Assembly (NCBI GenBank): GCA_963921425.1
Contig: OY992833.1
Location: 24,910,698-24,974,697, forward strand
From: Dryas octopetala
Taxonomy: Eukaryota > Streptophyta > Magnoliopsida > Rosales > Rosaceae
Direction of reading: 5' to 3'
DNA: 64,000 nucleotides
Positions 45,800 through 59,300 of the stretch are shown here, one piece after another; the first letter of the stretch is position 1; each line of letters opens with the position of its first letter. The notes under the pieces are model-generated. The model was not told the DNA's origin. It saw only the letters and a list, made by a program, of their open reading frames with translations, and ran no database searches. The position numbers were made by a program, and so were the translations under genes.

Positions 45800-46908
45800 G
45801 GCTTAATTATCGATTTACCACCCAAAATTGTAACTCATTCCCACTTTACCACCTGAAAAATTTTTTGTCTCAGATTACCACCTATAACTTACATCCGTGT
45901 TCCATTTTACCTTGTTCCGTCAACAATTCCGTTAATGCTGACGTGGCGCGCTGGATGTGCGCCACGTGTCACAATTTTTTTGTATTTTTTGATTTTTTTG
46001 ATTTTTCTATTTTTATAAACTTTGAAAATTAATTAAAAATAGCTCAGAACTTAGAAAAATACACGGAAAATTCCTACCGACTTGTCTTAACTAGTACTAA
46101 TTTACTATGGGGTCAAAATGCCAATTTTCCTTCTAAAAATTTCCAAAAAATTTGGAAAGTCCAAATTTATTTCTAGAAAATTAAAATACTCTAGACTCTT
46201 TGAAAATTCATAGAATAATTACCTGAACTCCAAAAAATATGAGGTCTGCACCATTAGTCTTCTAAAAACTAACAATACCTTTCTCGTGAACACTTGCTAC
46301 CCAAAAGACCTCTCGGTCTTAGAGAAAAATAAAATTTCCTATAAAATAAATTCTAGAAAAATTTTAAAATTTCTGTAAAGTCTTGAAATAATTCTCTAAA
46401 ACAAGCTTTTGGTAATTTTTCAAAATATTTTTTAGAATTTGTCCAAGAGTTTACGAAAATTCTAGAATTTTTTCTAGAATTTATTTAATAGAGGAAAATT
46501 TATTTTAATTTTTTAGAAATAAATTTGGACTTTCTAATTTTTTTTGAAAATTTTTAGAAGGCAAATTGGTAATTTAACCTTATAGTAAATTAGTGCTAGT
46601 CAAGACGAGTTCGTAGGAATTTTTCGTGTATTTTTATGAGTTCGGAGCTATTTTTAATTAATTTTCAAAGTTTATAAAAAAAATAAAAAAAATGCGAAAA
46701 AAAAATAAAAAGATGTGACACGTGGCGCACATCTAGCGCGCCACGTCAGCATTAACGGCCAGATCGTCAGCATTAACGGAATTGTTGACGGAACAAGGTA
46801 AAATGGGACACGGATGTAAGTTACAGGTGGTACTCTGGGACAAAAAAACTTTCAGGTGGTAAAGTGGGAATGAGTTACAATTTTGGGTGGTAAATCGATA
46901 ATTAAGCC
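45800..46908. mobile_element. Long-TIR non-autonomous MULE (1109 bp), family copy 2
   Basis: Starts GGCTTAATTATCGATTTACC and ends in its exact inverse. A perfect 9-bp target duplication TATTATATA lies at 45791-45799 and 46909-46917. The internal sequence is the reverse complement of the element at 21179-22310 (for example AGACCGAGAGG there, CCTCTCGGTCT here). Nearly full-length foldback; non-coding. Confidence 0.92.
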
Positions 46909-47285
46909 TATTATATATGGTGTCTCATTTTATTAGAACAAATTAACAACCAAGAAATTACAAGCAAAAATGGGGAGCCTCCCTGGTCTCATCAATCTCT
47001 GATTTACTAGTGATCGGCTAGGGAGGCCTCAGCATAACCCATACGACGATGTGTTTAATTGTGCAGTAAAAACAAAAGCTATGAACAGATAAGGAGGAAA
47101 AATCAAAACGATCGAAAATTCTATTTACAATGTGGTCACACCACCAGCATGATCATGATCATCATATTCTAACAGGAGTTGGTACGAGCTAGAGATCATA
47201 GAAATTAAGGATAATTAATATTAATTTGGGTCTTAGAGACACAATACGTATGAGAGAGATTGTTGAGATGGAAAATTCTTCTTAA

Positions 47286-48192
47286 TTAATGGCGACTGGT
47301 TGGGTCCACTCCGACAGACTTGAGCGTCTCCGCATTGCGAGGCCTGCATTCATTTGTAAATCTTAATTAGTATGTATGGCAAAATTCTGAGTGCAGAACC
47401 AACGCACGTGAGTCTTTTTGCCAATTTATCCTATTTTTAATAATTGATAAATCATTGTTGGAGGGTAGATTTTACGTACGTTGTAAGACTATTGATGGAG
47501 TGTTTGGCCGTACGTGGTCTAAAAGTTAAAAACTGGAAAGTTAAAACTTAAAATCCAAGTGAGAACGGTATATATACCGAGTAAATGGATCAGGATGGAC
47601 GGGATCATCAACGGTGGGTTTGCGGTCCTGGATGTGAGCGATCTTCCTGAGCCAGGATTTGTTGACAAAGTTGTCAGCAGAGGCAATAACAACATCCGGA
47701 TGATCGACCTCGGGCATGCATTCCCTCTTCTTCTTGCTGATATTGACGGCGGGGGCATGCCGAAGCTGCTGTTTCGCCGTGTGCCCCGCAAATAACGAAG
47801 CCAATAAAACAAATCCCATCACCATCCGAATCGGTGTGTTCTCTCCCTTCAAAAATGATCTTCTCATCTCCCTAGCTTCATCACTGCATGCATGCATGCA
47901 TATATATTCTTTTAAATCAAATATATAATTAATACATGCATTATTCAAAAATGAATCATCATTTCAATTTCGTACCCGAGGGTACGTCTTGTAGGTCGAG
48001 TATACACTTTCATCTTGGGAGTCGTTGATGAGGTTGCAAAGGCTCGCTTCCCTTCCAACCGGCTCACCATTGATCTCCAGTACATCTGCATTAATGGCGT
48101 GCGTGCATGTTAATATTGTATACACATAATTGTAAATTAAGGGAATTAAAGAAATGATGCATGGGACTTACAGTTGCTCTGCTGGAAGACAT
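47286..48192 (-). CDS. Small, probably mitochondrial membrane protein of unknown function
   Basis: Assembled from four exons on the minus strand: 48192-48172 (only 21 nt), 48085-47976, 47883-47578 and 47343-47286, all GT..AG, 164 residues. The N-terminus is basic and Ser/Arg-rich (RLEGKRAFATSSTTPKMKVY), typical of a mitochondrial targeting sequence. One hydrophobic helix follows (MVMGFVLLASLFAGHTA), then a conserved tail: AKQQLRHAPAVNISKKKRE, MPEVDHPDVV, FVNKSWLRKIAHIQD and DPVHPDPFTRPRNAETL, ending SVGVDPTSRH. I recognise this as a plant-specific small-protein family without a known function. Frame continuity over three introns and the conserved tail make the model credible; the location is inferred. 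Confidence 0.8.
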
Positions 48193-49036
48193 AATTTTCA
48201 CAACAAGGGATCGATCTGATGGAGTGAAATTAATTTGTGAAGATGGATATGTAAGTGCTTCGGTTACATATATATAGGGAAGATAGGGAGGGTGGGTTTT
48301 GCGTGCGTGGCATGATAGCAAGGGTTACCGGAGGACAATCTGATCGACTCCCCTGCCTCCCGTTCATTCCTCATAGTTCGTTACAAACAAGCTTAATTAT
48401 CTGAATCTATCTCCGCACATACGCCCACTATTTTCATGCTAAATAACCTATAAATAAGCGAACAGCCAGGCCCAAGAGCCCAAGCCCAGATTTTTAAAAT
48501 GGGCCTTAGTCTTGTAATAGGCTACTAGACCCAACGTCAGGGAGAGTAGATGACATAGAGTCAGCCAAGTATATACAAAACTATGAGAATTTGCATACTA
48601 TCTAGTAACTTCAACTAATTAAGTCGCCACTATTTCTTTCACAACTCATGCCTTAGCAGAATTTACAGCTAGAGCCTATCTCTAGAGTTTAGTATGTGCT
48701 TTGAGAATTGTATGCTTAATTTCATCTTCAAAATCTGAAGAAAAGAATGGCAAATGAATCACATCGACAAATATTATACATGTATCTGTTCCTGAATCAA
48801 CTTTGAATCAACTCTTTTCTTATTACTATACAGCTGCACACATCCCATCTTCATAAAAGGCAATTCAGCTACAGGCAGGTTGATGTTCTTGTGTGCATTC
48901 AATCTACTTCTTCACCAAACTTGTTTTCTAAGTGTGCATTGTTCTAAAATTAATGGGAAAAGCTGATTGCTGACTCCCTAATTGTGCACTGTTGTACCTA
49001 GCAGAGTGAATGCTATTACTCTAATACTAATAAAAT
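48193..49036. other. Intergenic, no gene seen
   Basis: 5' flank of the small mitochondrial-protein gene on the left and probable 3' UTR of the U-box gene on the right. No coding or repeat signal stands out. Confidence 0.55.
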
Positions 49037-52000
49037 TTAAAAGTATGAGGACTGCTCTGGGATGATTTCCATCTGCCTAAGTACCAAAGCTGCTTTTTTC
49101 CTAAGTTCATCATCATGGAGAAGTTGGATAAGGATCCTCTCAGACCTCTGCCACAACATATCGCTGATCTTTGTATGCACTAGGATCTTCTGAAAGAGGT
49201 CTATGGCTTTGGTTTTGGCAGATAAAGATCCCCTCTCCAAGACTTGTAGAATGGCCACCACACCCTGGCTGTCCACAATGGCAGCCGTTGCATGTGACTG
49301 TGTGCTGTGGTCTCTTAGCAATGTTTCAAGTGCCATTAGAGAAGCCTCTGCCACACCAGACCCTGTCTCACTCAAAGTCCTCACAAGTGGCTTCACAGCA
49401 TCTGCCTTGACCAGGCAGAAAGTATCTCTTGGTGAACAGGCAGCACCATGAACACGACACAAGTTTTCATTCGCTGATGATCCTGAGAAGCACAGCATAC
49501 TGGAAACCTGCATCTTCAAATGAGTGAGGGGATTGGAGTGCTTGGTTGGGTTTGGGATATTGTTTTCATCAGAGACTGAGAAGCTGGTGGACTGGGATAG
49601 TTGGGCAAGTGCAATGGCTGTTCGCTGCTTAGCTAGTGAGCTACCCCTTGTTAGGACACGAACTAGCGATGGGTACAGTTCAAGCTTGCCCAATTGCCTC
49701 TGAAGCTCTGGCTTGGTCGGTTCTGTGTAGCGTAAAAGGGCTGCTAGAGCATTCTCCAATAGAGATGTGCCTTGGTGGGCAGGTGCCATGTTCTCACTAT
49801 TTTCATCATCCATGCTGCAAATTACCTCATGAATGGCTTTTAGTGCTTCTGATTTGCGCAGGACCTCATCAACACTACTATCATCCCTAGGCAGCTGGCT
49901 AATAATTCTTGCAGCAGCGGACCTTTCTTCAGTATCTGGTGAGCTAATGAGGATTGTTGCCAGGGTGTTAATGGCAGTTTCGTTTGCAGGGGATGGTGGT
50001 AGTGGAACCCCATCAGGATGACCTTCGGATATGCAATATATGAGCTTCATTGCCCATCTTCTCACCACAGGATGGTCGCCATAGAGGGAAGAGAAGAGGT
50101 GAGCAATTGCATCATTTTCTGATCGGATTAGATCACGAGCTATCTCTGATTTATAGCTTAGCTCAACCAGTAGGTGTAGGAACTGAATCTTGGTTTCATC
50201 TTCAGCGCTGGTTACAATCTGCAACATTAGACAGACATTGTGCTTTGACTGCAGCTCTTGCAAGCCCTGGTATTTTTGTTGTTCAAATTGCTGACTAGCT
50301 TCAATCAGTTTAGCAAGAATCTCAGCAGCTTCTTGTTTCAAGTGTGGATCAGACTTGTTAAATGAGATCAGACCAAGCAGATGTGGTATAGTGACAGGGT
50401 CTTTCAGAAGTCGCTTTACGATCTTGTGGTATGCTACAAGCTTCTTGATAGATTTTAGGCAGGCTGATTTGTATGCTGGCGAGCTTGAAGAGAGCATCTG
50501 CATTAAATTGTGTATAAATTGCCGCTCTTTTAAGTCTTCAATGTTATTCCCCTTGAGTTGCATCCTTGACAATTCTGCAGCCATCAATGCTCGGGCCTCC
50601 TGGGATGCTGCAAAGGCAAAAGATTATGTTGTGCAATAGTAGAGAGGTACGTAATTTACCTTCATTATCAGACACATCATTTTACCTTCATTGAAGCGAG
50701 CAACAAAAGGTTTGAAGTGTCCTGCTTGAGCCATCTTGACAACAAAATGGATATTGGAGGAGAGGTTCTGCAACACCTTATGAACTTTCTCTGACACTTC
50801 AGGGTTATTTTTATGAAGTAAAGACACCAAAAGAGGAATACAATCTTTTGTATCTCCTATTTTCTCTCCAAGGGTTTCTTTTTCTGACAATTCCAACAAG
50901 ACTGCAATGGCATGGCATTCACTTCCGCCTTTATAGATATGCTTCACAATTCTGCGAATAGCACCTGCTTTGACAATGGCTTCCTGAAATTTCAAGCAAC
51001 AAGACCACTTACATCTAGTAGAATAGATTAAAAAAATGAAATGGATTTTGGATAGGCAACAAGATGTGTTTTTTTATTTTACCTTTTGATCGTCGTTGTA
51101 CTGAGCTAGACAGTAGAGGCATTTTAGTGCAGCCACAGCATTTACCCTTTCGTCTTTTAGGATTTCTACCAACTTTGCTGTAAGTCCTGCCTCTGCAAGT
51201 TTGGTTGTATATCTAGGCATTTCCAATAAAAATTGCATGTCCTCTAAGGCCTTGTCCTGTCTAGAGTAGTCATTAGATTTGATTCCAGGGACTGCAGCTC
51301 GGAATTTTAAGTCCATGTCTCTCTGCTTCCATTCTTCTATAGAGTTTCGAAGCAAATGGTTGGGCGTGAGCTCTTGAGATGAAAGCTCCTGCCTGCAGAT
51401 GGGGCAGTTCTTCTCTCCTCGCTCAAAGTGTTCCTGAATTGCCTTCTTCTCAAAGCTGTGGCCACATTGAATTGCTACTGGGTCTGTCATCATCTTCTTG
51501 CACAATTCGCATATGAATGAGCGAATTGGGTATTGCTGGTGGTATGTAGAGGCTGCATCATCATCTGGCAATTCTGGTCTTGTAACAATTTCTGTGCTGT
51601 AGAGGAACTCAATCAGTTGAGAAAGCTGAAATGCCTCTGCCTGCATCTTTTCAGCTTCCATCTCTTCTTTCTCTTGCTTCAAAAGTTCCAACTCATTTTG
51701 TACCAAGGATGCACTTGGCCTAGCACCAACGGCATCTGCAATCTTCTCCAGGAGCTTTTGAGAAGTCTCTCTATTCCTACTATTTTGAGACATTGATTTC
51801 TCCATCTCTGAAGCAACTAATTCTGTAGCAGATGCTGACCGGAATTCCATTGATCCCAGATTGTTGATGATCTGATTAGTCATAGTTTGCAAGTTCAGCG
51901 CCATATCAAGATTGACCAGCTGAAATGAGGAGACAGTCTTGGCAATATCTTTAGCCACATCCTCCATCTGCATGAGCATTGAGTGAGATTTGAGCAAGAG

Positions 52001-52315
52001 GCGGAGGCGGCTTCCACATTTGTAGTCTTTGATGATCTTGCTTGCCTTTTTCAACTGCAGGTTCAATGTTGTCAATGCAGCCTTTGTGGACTCTAAACCC
52101 AGTGCATCTTCAACCTTGTGGGCATTCAAGGTGCTGAGGAGGATGTTTAGCTTAGAAATACTCCTGGAGAACTCCTGAAAGCTGTCCTTTTCAAACAGCA
52201 AATCCTTTGTTTCACTAGAAAGCCCCATGGCCTGACGTGCCACCTTGTTCCATAATTCCTGTAGTACTGCCACTCCCACATCCTCAATCCCAATATCGAA
52301 ATCCATTGAATCCAT
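49037..52315 (-). CDS. U-box/ARM-repeat E3 ubiquitin ligase (PUB43/44-like)
   Basis: Three exons on the minus strand: 52315-51083, 50983-50686 and 50607-49037, all GT..AG, about 1033 residues. The N-terminal 200 residues are the helical UND-type region of plant PUBs. A short charged coiled coil lies at about 205-235 (ELELLKQEKEEMEAEKMQ). The U-box at about 263-337 (SFICELCKKMMTDPVAIQCG; NCPICRQEL; NHLLRNSIEEW) binds the E2 enzyme. The rest, from about 350, is armadillo-type helical repeats that choose substrates. The architecture fits PUB43/44 relatives (SAUL1 group and longer homologs), which act in senescence, ABA or defence; the substrate is unknown. It is longer than Arabidopsis PUB43/44 (about 800 residues), like the longer homologs annotated in woody plants. 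Confidence 0.93.
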
Positions 52316-53552
52316 TTTTAGATTCCAAGTTTCACTTGTTTCCTATTATGTTAGTCAATTTCATTAATAAGCCCCATACCTACAATCCACCAACAGGAAA
52401 CAATTTGATAATGAGACCAAACTCCAATGAGGATATGATAACTGATAAGTAATGGCTGTTGGACAAAACCCAAAATCTGCCTAAAATCAGTTCCAGACCA
52501 GACTCCAATGAATTCTTTTCTGTTTGTTGTGTAATTTTATTTGCTTTTTGGATAAATTATGTAATGGGGTTTCTGTTCTGTGCAATTTGTTAGATATTGC
52601 TTTCACTTTCACAACACACAAAGATGAAAATCCCAAATCATGTCTTACATTTATGTGATGTATAACAGTATAATTGACGCAACTCCAATAGGAGAAATAC
52701 ACTAGAAGACAAAGCCCAGAAAACAAAATAAGGAACACAATTACAAGAGAGAGAGGAAGTTCCAGATGAATTACTGACCTCATGGGTTGACCAAATTCAT
52801 GAGGTGGGAAATATTCCAGAAATCTGTGTCTGAGTTATTGAGTCAGGGACACTCTGGAGAAGGAGATGGAAGACAACTATTCTGAAGGCCAAGTTCCATG
52901 GAGGAATTCTGCAACAGAGTTGAGGTTTGTGAAGAAGGCAAGAATAAAGAAATTGAAGACATAGATAGTCCTCAGGAGTCATGTCCTTCCTCGTATTTGT
53001 ATGTAATTATGTATTGGGGTCCCAGTTGAATGTTTCTCACTCTGGCCAGTGATTGAGAAAGCAAGCCTTTTTACGTATTAGGGTCAAATTTTGCTGTAGT
53101 TCATGGTTTTTACTGGCACAGCAGGCAACAATTAACAACAAAGACACAGACAATATCATTCTTGTTTTGACATAAAAGAACACAACCAACCAACCACAGC
53201 TTCTCTTAAGAAATTAATTAAGCCGCGGTCAAGATAAGAATGTGAACGCATTTTTTTTATACATATGTAATTATGTATGTAGGGGTGTGGAAACACAGGG
53301 TGCATGCATTTGCTTTGAATTTTCATGGCAAAGACCAATTCCATTGCATGTAGAAACTGATCGATAGGACGAAGCTTTGACAATACCAAGTAATTTCCAA
53401 GCCGCGTTGCGTCTTTCCAGTGGCAACGTTCGATGACTACGACGTCGTACTACTTGCTATATATCTGAAAGACTGAATGCGTCACCCTCTTCCTTCAGCT
53501 TACTTTTTTTTTTGTTTTTTTGCCAAAGACTTCTACGGGTCCTTTATTAGAA

Positions 53553-53732
53553 AAATTATTGAGTATAACCGATATACCGCCATACTACGTGGTATAACCA
53601 ATCTAACATAGAAGAGTGTTGTTGGACGACATGTTTATATTTGTAGAGTATGATATTAATAACATTCACCCATATTATAATGCATAGATTGGTTATACCA
53701 CGTGATAGTATATCGATTATACAGAATAATTT
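53553..53732. repeat. Inverted-repeat MITE-like element (180 bp)
   Basis: The left end AAATTATTGAGTATAACCGATATA pairs with the right end TATATCGATTATACAGAATAATTT, and the arms continue inward (CGTGGTATAACCAATCTA against TAGATTGGTTATACCACG). No sure target duplication. Confidence 0.7.
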
Positions 53733-53870
53733 CTACTTCAATTGTGTGACTCACCATCAGCTCATATTGGGATATTGTTGCACCCTATGTCTATGAAACT
53801 TGTATCAATGTATAGACAATAGACAATAGACAATAGACAATGTAGGGAATGAAATAAAAAAGTATAAAAG

Positions 53871-54252
53871 AAATAATTATAGCAATGGTCTTTAAACTTT
53901 ATTTTAAGTATCACTTTGGTTCATGAACTTGTTTTTTGAATTCTATCATCCATAAACTTTTACTTGTGCATCACTTAAGTCCATTTTGTCAATTTTCCTT
54001 ATTTTTTTTTTGTCAATTTAGCCACGTGTATCACGTTTGGGGAATAAAGAAGAGGTGAGTTGCTATTTTTATCCCTAAAATGGGGGTCACGTGCTTGACA
54101 TGTGACTAAAACTAACGGAAAAAATGGATAGAATTGACAAAATGAACTTAGTACGTGATACACGAGTAGTTCGTAGACTATAAAATTCAAAAAACAAATT
54201 TGTGGATTAAAGTGACACTCAAGGTAAAATTTGAGGACTATGGTTATAATTT
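53871..54252. repeat. Inverted-repeat element, about 380 bp
   Basis: The left arm AAATAATTATAGCAATGGTC and the right arm GACTATGGTTATAATTT are inverted; TTGTTTTTTGAATTCTAT on the left pairs with ATAAAATTCAAAAAACAA on the right. No clear target duplication. Non-coding. Confidence 0.65.
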
Positions 54253-55526
54253 AACTAGGTTCTATTGGGACTCACTTCTAATATATTTTTTTTATTTTAT
54301 CAAATATTTATGTTGTTGTTCGCCAAGGGTGGAATCGGTTTGGTAACCGACTTGAAACACCAAAGTCGACTACCGAACTGATCGAGACAGAATGCAACAA
54401 AAAAGACCCATCATCAAATCGATTGATGTCGGTTAGCGTCTTTTCGAGATCGATCGGAGGTATTGAAGATGCAGATTAGTGGTTTTGGTGTTTCGAGGAG
54501 GGTGGTTTCTATACTGCTTTTGACCTCAACATAGGCGGTGCGGTTTGGTTGTGCTACCAAAACCAACGAAGGAGGAACAACCACCGAAACAATCAGTTCG
54601 GTTAGTTGGGAAAAAAATGCCAGCCTTATTGTTCGCAAGGAAATATTTTAATATGGGGTGAGCGAAATTTTTCATGTGGGCAGAGGAATTATTAATTTTC
54701 TTATTGAATCATGTCAAATACAAACTAATTTAATTCACATCTGATCTGTTTACAAGTTTATACCTTATAGTGCTTCTAATTTGTATGACATGTTTGGAAA
54801 AATGTGGGATCTCTAGTCAGTGTGTTTGGCCATTATTGACTAGACGCGACTTTCCTAAATCATGGAAATAAAAGGAAGCGAAAGTTTTTTCCTAAAAGGA
54901 ATGCCATCTAGGGTCAAGTTAGATTTAAAATCTAAAAGATAAAAAGAAAGAGTAAAATGGTGGACTTGCCGACTTGGTGGGTTCAATAGAGTGACCCAAA
55001 ACTTTATTGAATGATACTTGCACAATCGATTTGTGCACAGCCATTCACCAACTTGTAATTGTGCCACATCATTTAAGTTTTAATCAAATATATTTTCATA
55101 GTTGGGCAAGTATAGTGATTTATCTTTCTTCAAATGGTCTCAAATCTGAAACCCACTTTTATTTTCTAGACTAGTTCGTTCCTCTTTTATTTTTTCAAAC
55201 TAGACTAGGTCGTTCCTCATTGGCAAAAAAACAATATAAATATGTAAATAGTGGACTATAGCCCATAAGCCCCATGCACGTGCTTAGGCTAAATGCTGCA
55301 TAGTCCATATGGACATGGATTCCCAAAGTGACCAAACCATTCAACATTTACACACTCTCGAAGAAGCTCAAATTCTCGCAATATATATATTTATATAACG
55401 ACCATAACCATTACAATATCATCAAGGCAACCGTTCCATTTGGCCCATCACAAAAACAAAACAAAGTGGAGGGAATAAGAAGAAGAAGACGAAAATAACA
55501 CACTTGGAAGATTATTATTAGACAAG

Positions 55527-56274
55527 TCAATAAAAATAGGCAGATGATGAGCCCAGATCAAACCCATCCAAACCCGCATCCGAAACGGGTGGCATACTCC
55601 CGAATAGTGGGCTGTGCTGCACAAACTCATTCTGGTCAAAGCCCATGTAAGAGCCACTCACCAATGAATCAAGCCCATTTGTTGTGGGCTCAGAGAAGCC
55701 ATAAAAGCCCATATCAGTATCAGAGGCGATAACTCCTTCAGGCCCATAACAAGTGGAGGAGACACAGGGAGGCAAAGGTGGTAGCTCAGTGTCATCACGC
55801 AGCTGCTGCTGAGAGTGAGACTGAGAGCCGGGCGCTTCATAATCAGCAACAGCTGCGTAAGAAGACCCACCCGAACCGACCCCGAACCCGCCAGAAAACG
55901 GGTAGGCGTCAAATGGGTCCTGAGTGAAGAAGGGGAGGTGGTTGTTGGACGCGGTGTGCGTTTGGGGTTGGGGAGGGGCAGTGAAGAAGGCTGACATGTC
56001 ACGCTGTGATTCGTCGGGTGAGATAATGGAGGTGACGGACGAGCCATGTGGCATGTCCGAGTAGACAAAGTTGGTTCGGGCTTTGGAGCCGCGCATGGAG
56101 CGCGCGGCTCGGTCGTAGGCCAAGGCGGCTTCCTCGGCGGTGTCGAATGTGCCGAGCCAATGCCTCTCTTTGGTGGACGGGTCTCTTATTTCGGCTGCAT
56201 ATCGGCCCCACGGCCTTCTTCGGACACCAAGAAACCTGGTTTCCTGTTGTTGAGGAGGTTGTTGGTTTTGCTGT

Positions 56275-56305
<31 letters not shown>

Positions 56306-56372
56306 TTCTACTTTTGGACTTTGATGAGGAGGAGGGTGAGTTGGATTTTGATGAGTTGGTGAAGTAGTCCAT
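55527..56372 (-). CDS. AP2/ERF transcription factor, LEAFY PETIOLE/ERF086-like
   Basis: Single-exon gene of 281 residues. After a Ser-rich start comes an uninterrupted run of 12 Gln (residues 24-35) and further Gln/Pro, then one AP2 domain (about 46-104): [40 protein letters not shown] and RARTNFVY-like text (here KARTNFVY). The residues that contact GCC-box DNA are present. [17 protein letters not shown] directly after the domain is the hallmark of the LEP/ERF086/PUCHI group, which controls meristem identity and organ patterning. The C-terminus is acidic and aromatic ([11 protein letters not shown]), as expected of an activation region. Assignment to this subgroup is firm; the exact ortholog is inferred. 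Confidence 0.92.
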
Positions 56373-59300
56373 GGAATTAGTCAGTTACTAATTGATGATG
56401 GGTTTGAAAAGGAAAGGTGTTTGGAGGGAGAGAAAGAGACACTTAACTTGTTCTAGTTTTTCTTTCTCAATGCTTTTGGATAGGTAGAGCGGTCACAGTA
56501 CTACTCAGTACTCACAAGTGGGAATTTGAGGAGGGAGGGAATGATTGTGAGGCTTGGGTTTTCGTCCGTTGCATGTGGGGGTTTAAATAAGGAGATTATT
56601 GTGTAATTAATATATTAATTAATTAGTTATATAGTGGTCTCAAATGTTTTGTTAATTACCCGAATTTCCCCTAACTGGCCAAAATATATAAATTTGTCAA
56701 ATCATGATGAGCAATCTCGATCACTCACACATGCTAATGATCATCTCAATTCAATTGGGTCCATCTTCTGCGTGACATCATAGACTCTTGCCTCAAGCGA
56801 ATCATCCATGGCTGAGGCACCCTGGGCTGTTCTGCTGCTGACAGCAAGTTCCTAATTCCTTATTCATATATTTAATGATTCATAAATCTAAAACCTCAAA
56901 CCACACCAGGTTTAACTTTGCAATGCCTTAGATTTCCCATTGAATAAGTAATACATTTTTATTTTTTTATTTATTTGGCAGCCATGATTAGCAACTCATG
57001 CCCATTATTATTATTGTGTACCGTATTCAATAACTTTGTGCAAGTTTATGTTGTTTAATTGGATTAACTAATTAATAGTATGTACTCTCAAAGTTCTGAT
57101 TATCATATCTAACCTAAAGTTTGCTCGCATGTGACCTTAAGAAAGAGAAAGAGAGAGAGAGATTCTTGTGTCTGACTTGAATGTATGATCTTAAGCTACT
57201 AATCATAGATTAATTGTACTATTAATGAAATTCGCATGCACGCGTCCGAAGAACTTTATCCAAACCCCCAAAAAGCTTTGTAAAAGAGCAACCTGCACCA
57301 TATGATTGCTCAATACATATCACAAATCTAATTATCATTCCCATGATCATTCAATTGTCAGTACCCATCATTTATCATCCCAATGCAATTATATCCCCAT
57401 CTTAATAGTTAATACCACCTTTATCTTTTTCCTCATTTTAGTCTGATCGATCATCGCCAAGATTTTCTTTCTTTTAATTAAGTATAGAATATTTACATGC
57501 AAATATTCTCTTGTTGACATGTTATATTATTAAGTTATTAATCTAAATTATTGATATTATGTGTAATGTTAAAATGTGCTCGATGAAATGTGTTAGATTA
57601 TCAATCTAAATTATTGATCATGTGCAATAACAAAAGTTGTCCTAACAACTTAATTCATACATGCATTTATATTTTCTTAAGGTGGAGGGAGGCGAAGTGT
57701 TCGATGAAATGCCTCAAAGATATTATGAAATGCAACTTATTGTATTTTTCGGCCCATAAAGAAAAATACTTAAATTTAGTAGTGCCAGTGTAGATTCTTA
57801 TTTGAATATGTGATAGTGTAGATTCTTATTTGAATGTGTGATTTAATTTGACAACCTACAATATAATATATAAGACAAATAAAATAACATTACTATATGT
57901 ATATATGTATGTATATATATATATATAAGGTTCGACTATATAAAAATCTAAATCACACATTTAGTTAAGAATTAATCGTTCAATCTAATCAATCATATAA
58001 CATTATTATGTGGATGGACTGTATGGCAGGACAACATTTCCAACTATATATATATATATATATATATATTCACACACAATTGCAGAAAGGGTCATGTTAC
58101 CCTATACAATGCATATGGAGACTTTTACGTACTTGGAACACATAGGGAATATAATTATCTCAGCCACGTGCATCCAATTTGGGCTTAATATAATGATATG
58201 TTCCACACCCCTTTCCCAACTTTTCAAACCAAAGGCTTTGTTTTATAATGTGTTTAATTCCATGGAAATGACTTTTCCTCTCTTTTTTTTTTTTTTTGGT
58301 GGGTTTGGAGCATCCTTTGTTGTTCATGAATATGAACACGCATAGACCTCCAAATGAGGGAAAGCCAAGTTGGGTTGCATGTGAGAGAGGGACACAAAGG
58401 GCATGCTTTTTTGAAGAAAACAATCACTAGAAAGACCTACTTAATATATAAAACTATATAGTAGAAGAGGATTTTATTTTAATTACATCAAGCGAGGCAA
58501 TTGACCCAAAGGACCCCATTACTTGGCCTTTCGGTACACAGTACATGTAATTTACTATACATATTTTTAGTGCTTGTAATTATTTTAATTTTTAACTGAT
58601 AATGATATCATTCCAATATAACACCAAGTTATTGGCTTATGGATAATGAAACTAGCAAATTAATTAAGAAAAAGTACTAACATGGCATACGTTAATGAAG
58701 ACATAGTCAGCTTAGTCTAAATTATTGAAGGTGGGTAGTTCAGATCCACATCTTAGTTTTCTGTCTTATCCTTGTAAATAAATTTATCCTTAACAAGTTC
58801 TTGTAACTTGTGCTAATTATGATTAACTTAGATCCTATATAAGACCATAGTTAATGTCCAATTGTTGATGGCTCATGAGTAGCCACAGTTTGAAATTACT
58901 ATCAGCTTATAAATCTTCACTATCACCAAAGTTATAATTAAGTTCTATGGTTGTGCCATAATTTGCACTTTCGGGTTCATTTTTTACTTCTGCGATTAAG
59001 TGATTTTAAGCCATTGATGAAAATTTGATGAAATTTCACAAATTTGTGTCCACTTTTAAATGAGGGACATATTAATCATATTTTTGTAGCTTGCGCACAC
59101 AAGTTGATATAAAGTTAATTTGAAGACTTGATGAAGTGGGTTAACACGTTCGCTTTTATGTATACTATATGTTAATTTATATTAATGTAACTTTGTCTTC
59201 CCAGTTTATCATTGGGGTTCCAACTAAATATCAATGGCCTAATAGTCTAAAGGCAACCTGAGGAATGGCCTTTCGAGTGACCTTATAATCTAACATGAAC

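Larger units (their letters stand above)
52316..55526. other. Intergenic with two inverted-repeat elements
   Basis: Probable 5' UTR/promoter of the U-box gene to about 53.1 kb. Inverted repeats lie at 53553-53732 and 53871-54252, with a 7-bp ACAATAG micro-repeat between them (53814-53841). The region 54310-54620 has short open frames, but none resembles a known protein. Confidence 0.55.

Noticed and set aside
54310..54640. Short open frame with repeated Thr/Pro/Val text, possibly from a retroelement
   Set aside because: No recognisable reverse transcriptase, integrase or LTR boundary; too short to support.
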